From contig CM053143.1 of assembly GCA_028571685.1 (NCBI GenBank), positions 4,021,501-4,085,500 of the forward strand: 64,000 nucleotides of DNA, given 5' to 3'. Made by a program: the position numbers and the translations under genes. The stretch is from Heterohyrax brucei (lineage: Eukaryota; Chordata; Mammalia; Hyracoidea; Procaviidae). The notes under the pieces are model-generated. The model worked only from the letters and a program-made list of their open reading frames with translations, was not told the origin of the DNA and did not search any database. Numbering within the stretch: the first letter of the stretch is position 1; every line of letters starts with the position of its first letter. Of the stretch, positions 44,474-54,692 are shown piece after piece.

Positions 44474-45015
44474 TAGGAGGTCCGACAATTAATTGTTCTA
44501 AGTGCTACGTATCACATGCTGAACATCCCCACGGTCACCTTTGAAGCACTCCCCTTGGGAAGCTATGCACTGATATCAATGACTAGTCCACTCTTACAAG
44601 CAATTTTGGAACTCCTTCTGGAATGACCATTGCACGTGGTGGCTTAGTGGCAAATTCACAAACTTAATTGTATGATTGTAAGGGAGTTTTTAGCCAGTAA
44701 ATAAATTACTGTATTGGAATACCCTCCCTACTCAGCTGCTTTGGCTCCTAATGTCTGTTTTCTTTATCTGAAGATAAAGAAAATATTGAATGTAAGACGT
44801 TTTGGTTACGTTCAGGACTTCAAGGGTAATGGGACAACTCCGATGGCCATTCCAGGAAGAGTTCCAAAATAGCTTTGAAAGGTGAACTAGGCCCTGGCAT
44901 CAATGCATGGCTTCACAAGGGGAGTACTTTGAAGGTGACAGTAGCAATATTCAGTGATGAGGTATGGAGCACTTTTTCTGCAGTGAGTTCCCAACCTTAA
45001 TTGTCAGACCTCATA
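44474..45015 (+). mobile_element. Fold-back mariner derivative, copy 2, TA-flanked
   Basis: The element is 44,476-45,013 (538 bp), with TA on both sides (44,474-44,475 and 45,014-45,015), the mariner target duplication. The left arm (44,476-44,632) is the reverse complement of the right arm (44,842-45,013), including the terminal ggaggtccgacaattaa / ttaattgtcagacctca pair. The 209-bp loop starts with the same reversed 5'-end piece as copy 1 (cacaaacttaattgta) and holds a decayed transposase C-terminal segment (gggagtttttagccagtaaa, then ctccctactcagctgctt). Same architecture and same junction as 11,111-11,675. Confidence 0.9.
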
Positions 45016-45026
45016 TACATAAAAAG

Positions 45027-45163
45027 GAAAGCCTGGTGGTGTAGGAGTTAAGAATTACATCTGCTGATCAAAATGTCAGCAATTCGAAACCACCAAGTAC
45101 TCTGTTCTGTGGATCACTATGAGTCGGAATCAACTTCATGGCAGTGGGTTTGGTTTTCATTTT
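45027..45163 (+). mobile_element. AfroSINE in old L1
   Basis: The head is gcctggtggtgtaggagtta. The B-box region is gtcagcaattcgaaacc, and the tail is gagtcggaatcaacttcatg. The core between aagtactctgttctg and ggatcactatgagtc is shortened. It lies 11 bp downstream of the mariner. Confidence 0.85.
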
Positions 45164-46662
45164 CTGAGTACAAAGAAAACTGTAAGACATTACTGCATAA
45201 CACCTATAGAGACCTACATTAAGGGGAGAATCACACCTTGCTCACAAATAGGAAGACACAATGTTGTAAAAATGTCTGTTCTTCCCAAAGCAATCTATAG
45301 ATACAATGCCATCCCTATCCAAATTACAATGGCATATTTTACTGATTTAGAGAAACAAATCACCAACCTCATATGGAAAGAGAAGAGGTCCCAGGTAAGT
45401 AAAATATTACTGAAGAAGAACAAAGTGGGAGGCCTCAAACTGTCTGACTTTAGAAAGCATCACAGTAGTCCAAAGAGATTGTACTGACACGGCAAGAGAT
45501 ACATAGACCAGTGGAATGGAACTGGGAATCCAGATGTAAAATTAGCCACCAGTGAGCACCTAATATTTGATAAAGACACAAATTTCACAAATTGGGGAAA
45601 AGTCAGTCTCTTTAACAAAAGGTGTTGGCATAACTGGATATCCACCTGCAAAATAATGAAACAAGACCCATACCTCTCACAATGTACAGAACCTACGTGA
45701 AAATGAATTCAACACCTAAATTTAAAATCTAAGGTGATAAAGAGCATGGGAGAAGAAGCAGTGATAATTATAGGAGCTCTAACACATGACATAAACAGAA
45801 TACAAACTATTACCTTCAAAGCATAAACATCAGAAGAGGAAATAGATAACTGAGAAATCCTAAAAATCAAACACTTATGCTCATCCAAGGAGTGCATTAA
45901 AAAGTAAAATGACAACCCACAGACTGGAAAAGTATTTTTGGATATGACAAAATCAATCAATGTCTAATCTTTAAAATCTAAAAGATGCTGCAAAATGTCA
46001 ACCACAAAATGAAAATAATCTAACTAAGAAATGGGCAAAGGATGTGAAAGCAAGAATAGAAATAAAAAAGATCCAGCAATCCTACGCTTTGGAATATATT
46101 CTAGAAAAATAGGAGTCCTCACACAAATAGATACATGCTTTCATGTTCATTGCAGCACTCTTTTCAGTAGAAAAACAATAGAAACAGCCTAGGTGGCCAT
46201 CAAAGGACAAATGGATAAAAACATTATGATATATTCACACAATGGAGTATTACACAATGATAAAAAATAATGATAACTCTATGAAATATGTCACAAGATG
46301 GAGAAATCTGGAAGGCATAACATGAATGAAATTAACTGTAAAATAACAAATTTTATAGGAGGTCATTATAAGAACTCAAGAGAAGGTTTAAACTCAGAAG
46401 AAAACATTTTTTTATGGTTAAAGTTGGGGAAGGAGTCAGAGAGGTATTTACAACTTGATAGTAGACAAGAATTATTTTAGGTGAGGGGAAAGACAACAGA
46501 CAATACAGCAGATATCAGCACAAGTGGACTGCACAAAAAGCTAAGAAGTTTCCTGAATACAACCAACACTTCAAAGGACAGGGTACCTGGGGCAGGAACC
46601 TGAGAATAATGGTTTCAGGAGATATGTCAATTGGCATAATAAAGTTTATTAAGAAAATTTTC

Positions 46663-47660
46663 GGGCGGGCAGAGTCCAGCTGGCGGACTAAGCTCACATC
46701 TCCTTCTATCCCTCTGGAAACCAAGACCTGAACTGACAATCAAACAGAGCCTTCTGATCACCTAATCAGCCTCAGGACACGGCACAGAGCTGTTAACCGG
46801 GACTTCATACCACTCAGCGATAAACCTCCTCTCTCTCGCTGACTCCCGCTCCTGGCTAGTCCCGGCTCTCACGGACGGAAGGTAAACGCACCAGTTTGAC
46901 TTTTTTTTTCCTCGGTCTCGGCTGGCGGGCGGAGCTGGGCCTTGCCCGGCGGCTGGACTCAGACGCGCTGCTGGGGGGATAGGCAGGCGAAATTCCCATA
47001 TTCTGAGAGCCAGGCTCGGGACTCTGTTAATCTAGACACTTTGAGCCTTTCGTTTTGTAGCTGCCTCAGCGGGGTTTGTGCGGAGCTCCGCGGTCAGGGT
47101 GCGGGACGCCATGTTGGTACCGAGATTTTAGCGGGACCTCGTTCTTAGCCTGGGAGCCAGCACCTGCAAACGGGACGGTGCTTCTCTGACAGAAAAGTAG
47201 TGATTTTGCACAGTGCTGCCTACATTGGGGGCCCTGCAACAGAAGCAGAGGAATCGCTGCCTCTGGGCACCTTTAGCCCCCTGTCTGCTGCCTGTGTGGA
47301 GGACGCCATCTTGGGTACGGTGGCGGCAGCTGGACCTACTTCTTAGCTTGGGAGCCAGAGCCTGCCCACAGGAGAGCGCTTTTCTATCACAAAACCAGTA
47401 CTCGACGCAGTGTTGGCTAAGGCGAGGCCCTGTCAGCAGAGGCCAACAGGGCAGTAGCATTGCTGTATTCTGAACTAGTTTGGTATCATCTGGGGTTGGA
47501 TATAGTGGCGCTTACTTTGTCAGATGAGAAGAGGGACCTCTACACCTGAAAATCTGACTTGTGAACTGGTCAGATACCTTTTGCTTTACATTTGAAGACA
47601 GCCTAGAGAAACATTTGCAATCCATCCTCACAGTACCTCTTCCAGCCTCTATATACTCAC
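46663..47660 (+). promoter_or_regulatory. L1 5' UTR / internal promoter, CpG-rich, two tandem units
   Basis: Richer in CG dinucleotides than anything else in the window (for example ctggcgggcggagctggg, agacgcgctg). Two diverged tandem units: unit A with gacgccatgttgg at 47,105 and unit B with gacgccatcttgg at 47,302, 197 bp apart. Both continue with cttagc-tgggagccag, then a gag/gacg-gcttctctgac versus gagcgcttttctatc block and a cacagtgctg / cgcagtgttg block. The gccat-tt core in each resembles a reversed YY1 site. The extreme 5' end lacks the aagatggc seen at 28,788. Confidence 0.75.
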
Positions 47661-48620
47661 ATGGGACCCAAAAAGCAACAGACAATTGTGGCATACAAGC
47701 AATCACTCATGGCTTCAGAAGGCTCCCAAACAAAGCAACCAAGGAGTTTTCCAGATGAAGAAACTTTTATGAAAGCATCAAGAAGTGAACCCAAATTGAT
47801 TATATACAGAGCCCTTCTAGACCTTATACAAAATGCAGCAGAACAAAATGAAAAATTAAGCAAGTTGTTCGATCTGATGGAAGACCAGCACACTGAAATC
47901 CAACAGATCAAGAAGAAAATCAAAGACATAGAAATTTCCACGCAAAGCCAAGAAAACACAATGGAACAAATGGAAAAAAGAATTTCTGACTTGGAAGACA
48001 GAGCTACTGATGCCAGTGTCTATGAGCAGAAATCAGAAAAAAGAAACAAGAAAAATGAAGAAACATTAAGAAGCATGTGGGACTCTATTAAGAGAAACAA
48101 TTTTCGATTAATTGGAGTCCCTGAACAGGGGGAGACATCTGAGAACACAGAGAGTATTATTGCTGAGCTGCTGTAAGAAAACTTCCCAGAAATCATGAAG
48201 GAAGAGAATATAGACATCTCAGATGCATATCGTACGCCACCCAATATAGATCTCAAAAGAAAGACTCCAAGACATATTATAATCAAGCTGAACAAAATGA
48301 AACACAAGCAGCAACTCTTAAAGGCAGCAAGACTCAAGGCAAAGCTGACATTCAGAGGGAAACCCTGTGGGCTCTCGTCAGATTTCTCAGCAGAAACCAT
48401 GCTGGCACGGAGACAGTGGCATGACACATTCAAAGTCTTGAAGGAGAAGAACTTCCAACCAAGAATTACATATCTTGCAAAACTATCTTTCAAATATGAA
48501 AATGAAATTAAGGCATTCCCAGATAAACAGAAACTCAGAGACTTTGTAAAAACCAAATCAAAACTACAAGCAATACTGAAAGAAGTTCTTGGCTTTAGCT
48601 TAGGAGAACGAAACCACTAA
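47661..48620 (+). pseudogene. L1 ORF1, single premature stop
   Basis: Encodes the L1 RNA-binding chaperone. The frame runs 320 codons from the ATG at 47,661 to the stop at 48,618-48,620, with one in-frame stop at 48,174-48,176. The related copy at 28,782 has a threonine codon (aca) there. Residues 1-50 are a basic, variable N-terminus (MGPKKQQTIVAYKQ). Residues about 55-145 are heptad-like, rich in Q, E, K, I and L, and form the trimer coiled coil (EDQHTEIQQIKKKIKDIE). Residues about 150-250 fit the RNA-recognition domain (FRLIGVPEQGE). The rest is the C-terminal domain (RHIIIKLNKMKHKQ, FQPRITYLAKLSF). It ends GFSLGERNH. The antisense ORF at 48,020-48,556 is a shadow. Confidence 0.93.
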
Positions 48621-49042
48621 CTTTATATATTAGAACGACACAGTACTCAATACTCTACTCATTTAGAGAAGGCTCCAAAGTAAATCACAGCTTTGATATG
48701 GAAAGAAGCAATCCAGTGATCATCATGAAAACTATGGTGTCAACATAATAAAAAGAGGGATGTACTACAGTTGTTATAGTCCTTCCAGATGGAGAGGAAG
48801 ATGACAAGACTGGTAGTAATTAATATTGGGTTTATAAATAATTTATTATGGGGCTTCATAGGGGCAGCTGTAAAGCATAACAAATATGTATCATACCATT
48901 TCAAGAAATCTAACAAATGAGTCTCAACAACTATAAAACCAGCTCTGAAAAAGGTGAAAAATCAACTCACAAAAAACAATGTCCCAGAACAGACTAATAA
49001 GAACAACAGAGAAAACATCAGCACAAAAATAAACATATTACA
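48621..49042 (+). other. Long L1 ORF1-ORF2 spacer
   Basis: A 422-bp non-coding spacer, against 453 bp in the copy at 28,782 and roughly 450-500 bp in the two old full-length L1s. It contains the counterpart of the small spacer ORF (30,724-30,912) with two stops. A short A-rich stretch (gcacaaaaataaacatatta) lies immediately before the ORF2 ATG in both younger copies. Confidence 0.75.
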
Positions 49043-52000
49043 ATGGCAGCAGTGAACACATACCTATCAATAATTACATTGAATGTGAATAGACTGAATC
49101 CTCCAGTAAACAGACACTGAGTGTCATCTTGGATCAAAAGACACGACCCATCCATATGTTGTCTACAAGAAACTCACTTGAGACCTAAAGACAGGAACAA
49201 ACTGAAAATTAAAGGATGGAAGAATATATATCAAGCTAACAATGAACAAAGAAGAGCAGGGGTGGCAATTCTAATCTCAGACAAAATCAATTTTAATGTC
49301 AAATCCATCATTGTGGCCAAAGATGGACACAATTTATTGCTGAAAGGTTCAGTACACAAGCAAGACTTAACGATATTAAATATTTATGCACCTAATGTCA
49401 GAGCACCTAAATATGTTGAAGAAACACTGACTACACTCAAAGAGAGTTAGATGACTCCACAATAGTAGAGGAAGACTTTAACACTCCACTGTCATCACTA
49501 GACAGATCATCTAGAAAAAAGCTCAGTAAAGGTACAGAAGACCTCATTGACACAATTAACCAACTAAACCTCATTGATATATACAGAACTTTCCACCCAT
49601 CAGCAGACAACTACACCTTCTTCTCCAGTCCACATGGAACATCCTCCAGAATTGACCTCGTGATAGGCCATAATGCAATCCTCAACAAAATCCATACCAT
49701 TGAATTACTGCAAAGTATCTTCTCAGATCATAAAGCCATAAAAGTTGAAATCAATAGCAGAAAAAACATAGATAGAAAGTGAATCTCTTGGAAACTGAAC
49801 AACATCTTGCTCAAAAAAACTTAGGTTATAGAGGAAATCAAGGATGAATTAAAGAAATTCATGGATTCCAATGAGAACGAAAACACTTTCTACCAGAACC
49901 TATGGGATACAACTAAAGCAGTGCTCAGAGGTCTGTTTATCTCCATAAATGCACACATCTGGAAGGAAGAAAGAAACCAAATCAAGGAACTAACTCTACA
50001 GCTTGAACAAGTAGAAAGAGAACAACAGAGGAACCCCTCGGGCACCAGAAGAAAGGCAATCATAAAGATTAGAGCACAGCTAAATCAATTAGAGAATAGA
50101 AAAATAATTGAAAAAATTGAAAAGACCAAAAGTTGTTTTTTTGAAAAGATCAACAAAATTGATAAACCACTGGCTAAAGTTACTAAGGAAAAGCAGGAAA
50201 GGAAACAAATAACTCAAATTAGAAATGAGAGGGGAGTTGTCACCACACATGCAACAGAAATCAAAAATATCATAACAGAATACTATGAAAGACTGTACTC
50301 TAACAAATTTGGAAACCTAGGGGAAATGGACCAATTCCTTGACTCATACCACCTACCCAAATTATCACAACGTGAAGCAGAACAACTTAATAAACCCATC
50401 ACAAAGGAAGAGATTGAAAAGGTCATCAAAATACTGCCAACCAAAAAAAGTCCAGGCCCAGATGGCTTCACGGCAGAATTCTACCAAGCATTTAAAGAAG
50501 AGTTATCCCCAATACTACTGAGACTATTTCACAGCATAGAAAGGGAAGGAGTACTCCCACACTCATTCTATGAAGCCAGCATAACCCTGATACCTAAGCC
50601 AGCGAAAGATCCAACAAAGACAGAGAACTACAGACCGAAATCACTCATGAACCTAGATGCAAAAATCTTCAACAAAATTCTTGCCAACAGAATACAACAA
50701 CAAATCAAGAAAATAACCGATCATGACCAAGTGGGATTCATACCAGTGATGCAAGGCTGGTTCAACATCAGGAAAACAATTAATGTGATTAACCACATAA
50801 ATAAAACAAAAGACAAGGATCACCTGATTTTGTCCATTGATGCAGAAAAGGCATTTGATACAAAGTCCAACACCCATTCATGCTAAAAACTCTTAGCAAA
50901 ATGGGCATAGACAGCAAATTCCTCAACACAATAAGGGCCATTTCCACAAAGTCCATGTCATCCTGAATGGAGAGAGACTGAAAGTCTTTCCCTTGAAATC
51001 AGGAACTAGACAAGGATGCCCACTCTCACCTCTTCTATTCGACTTTGTGTTAGAAGTTTTAACTGGAGCAATTAGACAAGACCAAGAAATAAAGGGCATC
51101 TGCATTGGCAAAGAGGAGGTTAAAATCTCCCCGTTTGCAGATGATATGATTGTATATGCAGAGAATTCCAAGGAATCTATAAGTAAGCTACTGAAACTGA
51201 TAGAAGAGTTCAGCAAAGTCTCAGGATACAAGGTAAACATAAGTAAATTAGTAGGTTTCCTTTATACCAACAACGAGACTGTTAAGGAAGAAATTATCAA
51301 ATCAATACCATTTACGATAGCTCGAAGAAGATAAAGTACCTAGGAATTAATCTAACCAGAGAAACAACAGACCTTTACAAAGAGAACTAAAAGAAGAAAC
51401 TCAGAGAGACTTAGATAAATGGAAAAACCTACCCTGCTCATGGATAGGAAGACTTAACATTGTGAAAATGTCTATTTTACCCAAAGCAATTTATTTATAT
51501 AATGCAATCCCAATACAAGTTCCAGCATCATTTTTTAATGAGATGGAGAAACAAATCACCAATTTTGTCTGGAAACGGAAGAAGCCCCGGATAAGTAAGG
51601 TACTACTGAAGAAGAAGAACACACTGGGAGGCCTCTCATTACCCGACCGTAGAACATACTACACTGCTACAGTGGTCAAAACAGCCTGGTACTGGTACAA
51701 GAACAGACAGATCGATCAATGGAACAGAATTGAGACCCCAGAGATGACGCCTTCTGCCTATGATCAATTGATATTCGACAAAGGCCCTAAGACATTAAAC
51801 TGGGATAAAAACCGTCTCTTCAATAAATGGTGCTGGCAAAATTGTTTATCCATCTGCAATAAACTGAATCAAGATCCATATCTAACATCTTATACGAAAA
51901 CCAACTCCAACTGGATAAAAGACCTAAATATCAAACGTAAAACGATAAAGCTCATCCAAGAAAAGGTAGGAACAACAATGGAAGTTTTAATACACAGTGA

Positions 52001-52814
52001 GGACAGACTCCAAAATCTGTCAAAGAAACCTCAATCAACAGAAGAGAAAATAGATAAATGGTAACTATTAGGAATCCAACACTTTTGCTCATCCAAAGAC
52101 TTTATTAATAGAATTAAAAGAACATCCACAGAATGGGAAAAAATATTTGGCAACTCTATGTCAGACTGATGCCTGATCTCCATAATCTATAAGATACTAC
52201 AAAATATCAATAAGAAAAAGATAAACCATACAATTAAGCGATGGGCAAAGGAGATGGACAGACACTTCACTAATGAGGAGATCCAGGCAGCCAAAAAACA
52301 CATGCGGACATGTTCACGATCTTTAGTTATTAAAGAAATTCAAATCAAGACAACAATGAGATACCATCTCACCCCAACAAGATTGGCCATGATTCAGAAA
52401 ACACAAAACAGCAAATGCTAGAGAGGCTGTGGAGAAAGTGGAACCCTCCTACACTGTTGGTGGGGTAGCAAAATGGTACAACCTCTTTGTAAGGCAATCT
52501 GGTGCTTTCTTAAAAAAATGGATATAGTTATACCATTTGACCCAGTAATTCCACTACTTGGAATATATCCTACAGAATCGAGGCCTTTCACACCAATGGA
52601 CACATGTAGCAGAATGTTTATCGCAGCACAGTCCACGATAGCAAAAAGATGAAATCAACCCAGATGCCCAACAACAGAAGAATGGATAGGTAAACTATGG
52701 TACCTATACTCAATGGAGCACTACACAATGATAAAGAATAACGATGATTCCAGGAAACATCTCCTAACCTGGTTTCAACTGGAAGACATTATGTTGAGTG
52801 AAAGTAGTCAGTGA
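49043..52814 (+). pseudogene. L1 ORF2 (broken): endonuclease and reverse transcriptase
   Basis: The L1 enzyme for target nicking and target-primed reverse transcription. The ATG at 49,043 opens the APE-like endonuclease. An early stop at about 49,108 interrupts it, then 49,121-49,450 is open (SICCLQETHLRPK, LTILNIYAPNVRAPKY). A small deletion near 49,440 shifts frame. The frame 49,861-50,886 (341 aa) spans the region between domains and the start of the reverse transcriptase ([34 protein letters not shown]). A short insertion near 50,860 breaks it. The frame 50,993-51,334 carries [14 protein letters not shown] and the catalytic [10 protein letters not shown] with both aspartates. The frame 51,462-52,064 is the thumb and beyond. 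The C-terminal cysteine-rich region and ancestral stop follow (52,812-52,814). About 1,257 codons in all, normal for the family. Non-functional by several indels. Confidence 0.94.
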
Positions 52815-53842
52815 CAAAAGGACAAATACTGTATGAGACCTCTACGATAAGATCTCAAAAACAGACTTGTGTATAGAAGAGAAGACTCTTTGACAGCTGC
52901 AAGGGAGGGGAGGGAGGGTGGGGAGGAGGGTTTAGTTTAGATAGTTACTAGAAATCTAGTTGGGAGAAAGTGGTGATAGCACACATTAGAAACAAGAACA
53001 ACATTAAGTGGACTTCAGCATAACTTGAGTACTCCTTCCATCTTAACTCAATACTGCAAGGATAGAGTAGCTGGGGCGAGGGCGGGGGACCATGCTCTTA
53101 GGCGAATTCTAGGCCAATGGGCACAACTAGCGTTTTGCTAAGAGAGCTCTCTGCACCCCACACTGGTGAGTGGCGTCTGGGGTCTTAAAAGCTTCCAATC
53201 CGCCATCTGAGGACACAGCAAATGGTCCCAACTCAGCAGGAAGGGATGCTCACCGAGGACCAAAATGACATGCGGTAAAGACAACCGAGAAGACAGAGAG
53301 ACCCACAAGAGTGGGTGCCTACATCGCCTTGGGAGCGGAAGAACCGGATGGTGCCTGTCCCCCACCAGTGATAGCCACGATGGAGCTCACAGAGAGGAGT
53401 CTCACTGGCAACAGAAGAATCAAAAGGGGTGCATCATGAGATCTCCACTAAAAGACCTCAACTGATGGTCCAGTGGTTTTGGAGTTGCTCTGAGAGCATG
53501 GCCCCCGGCCCTGATGCTGTCCTTTCCCATAAATTATAACAAAGGTCCACTCTTTGGACAGGAATGGATTAGACTTGGCAATGCAGAGTAACCATATATT
53601 GGTAGCACTTTATGGTTCTATACATCTATAGGATATCATCCTGCTGACCTCTGGCTGGAGGAAGGGGAGTGGACGGAGAGGAGGGGAAAGGAGACTGTTG
53701 GGAGGATGAGACATGTATGGAGCAGAGAGGAATAGTGTGCAGTCACCGGACAGGGAGAGCAGTGGAAGCTGCATATAGGTGGGCATGTAAATTTATATGT
53801 GAATGTACATTTTCACTCAGTCTTGTTAAATAAAAATTAAAA
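52815..53842 (+). mobile_element. L1 3' UTR with G-rich tracts
   Basis: About 1 kb. A G-run cluster at 52,903-52,930 (gggaggggagggagggtggg) meets the usual intramolecular quadruplex pattern. A second cluster is at 53,074-53,090 (ggggcgagggcggggg). Both have counterparts at 34,952 and 35,129 and, reversed, at 6,634 and 6,476. The tail is short and A-rich (taaataaaaattaaaa). Confidence 0.88.
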
Positions 53843-54540
53843 AAGAAATTTTTCTGTATTTCACTTTGATGAGTGGTATCTGGTGTCTTAAAAGCCAGCA
53901 AGTGGCCATATCAGAAGCATCGTCTGGTCCTAGCTTACCTGGCGCAAAGGAGAAGAAGAATAAAGACATCAGGATAATATCAGCCCAAGAGACGTAAAGC
54001 TCTCTACGCCAGAGAATACTTCGGCGAGACTGAAGAACTAGGTTGTGCCCAGCTACTACCAGTGACTGTCCTGACAGGGAACACAACAAAGCGTCTCTGA
54101 GAGAGCCAGGGGTAAGTAAGGTACAGAACTCAAGTGAAAAGACCAAAGCTGGTGGTCTGACTGATTGGAAAGTCCCCAGAAGACACAGTCCCCAGACTCC
54201 CTTAGCCCAGAGCTGAAATCATTCCTGAAGCTAACTCTTCAGACAAAGCTTAGACCATACTATAAGATGTAACATGATACTGGTGAAGAGTGTGCTTCTT
54301 AACTCAAGTAGATACTTAAGACTAAATGAGCAGCTCCTGTTTGGAGGTGAGATGAGAGGATAGAAGGGGACCGGAGGTGGCTGAATGGAAATGGGAAGTA
54401 CAGGGTGAAGAGCAGAAGCCTGCTGGCACATTATAGGCAGAGCAATGGGAGTCACATAAAAAATGTATGTTTATATCTTTGTATGACAAACTTATGTGAA
54501 CTGTAAACTGTCAGAACAAAAACACTAAAATAATAAAGAT

Positions 54541-54692
54541 AATTTTGTTTATATTATACAAGTTATTTTTAATAACTAAGAGTCATTTATGGTGCAAGCA
54601 CAGCGAACAGGCAATCTCTTATGCTGTAAGTATCAATTTTTACACTATTTCTGGAACGCAAAATGTAAAATATTAAAAGCTTTCTGAAGGAT
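54541..54692. other. Gap between two L1s
   Basis: AT-rich, no feature recognised. Confidence 0.4.

Larger units (their letters stand above)
41205..46300 (+). pseudogene. Old L1 ORF2 remnant, interrupted four times
   Basis: The endonuclease start is at about 41,205 (atgacagtacaaaactcata, then tcaataattatgaatgtaaa). The endonuclease continues past the LTR at 42,200 (caatcaactaactcgacctc). The reverse transcriptase region lies at about 43,600-44,460: ttgaccaaa-like and gatgatatcatcttacatac, where the FADD block is eroded. The finger/thumb region and C-terminal part run from 45,170 to 46,300. The longest open piece is 45,119-45,487 (122 aa), part of which derives from the adjoining SINE. Not functional. 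Confidence 0.7.
46651..53854 (+). mobile_element. Younger LINE-1, best preserved copy, inside old L1 3' UTR
   Basis: The element is 46,663-53,842 (7.18 kb). Target duplication: aagaaaattttc (46,651-46,662) and aagaaatttttc (53,843-53,854), 11 of 12. Order: CpG-rich 5' UTR (46,663-47,660), ORF1 (47,661-48,620, one internal stop), 422-bp spacer, ORF2 (49,043-52,814, several frameshifts), 3' UTR with G-rich tracts and a short A-rich tail. Same orientation as its host L1 and close to the copy at 28,782. Not autonomous as read. Confidence 0.94.
38420..54540 (+). mobile_element. Old LINE-1, near full length, with five insertions
   Basis: The 5' UTR begins near 38,420 (compare ggtccttcttatgactaaga with the 54,700 copy). 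ORF1 is about 39,795-40,745, the ORF2 remnant about 41,205-46,300, and the 3' UTR starts about 46,330 and resumes at 53,855-54,540 (gatgagtggtatctggtgtc, ending aacactaaaataataaagat). The insertions are a MaLR LTR (41,682), a twin-primed L1 (42,441), a fold-back mariner (44,476), an AfroSINE (45,027) and a younger L1 (46,663). The L1 reads on across each of them. Without them the element is about 7.2 kb. Confidence 0.82.

Noticed and set aside
48020..48556. 178-aa minus-strand ORF (and its partner at 30,108-30,650)
   Set aside because: An exact shadow of L1 ORF1 on the other strand. Its openness follows from ORF1 codon composition, and both copies show it for the same reason.
49043..52814. 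An active L1 ORF2
   Set aside because: The catalytic FADD residues are present, but early stops and several frameshifts separate the endonuclease, the reverse transcriptase and the C-terminal part.
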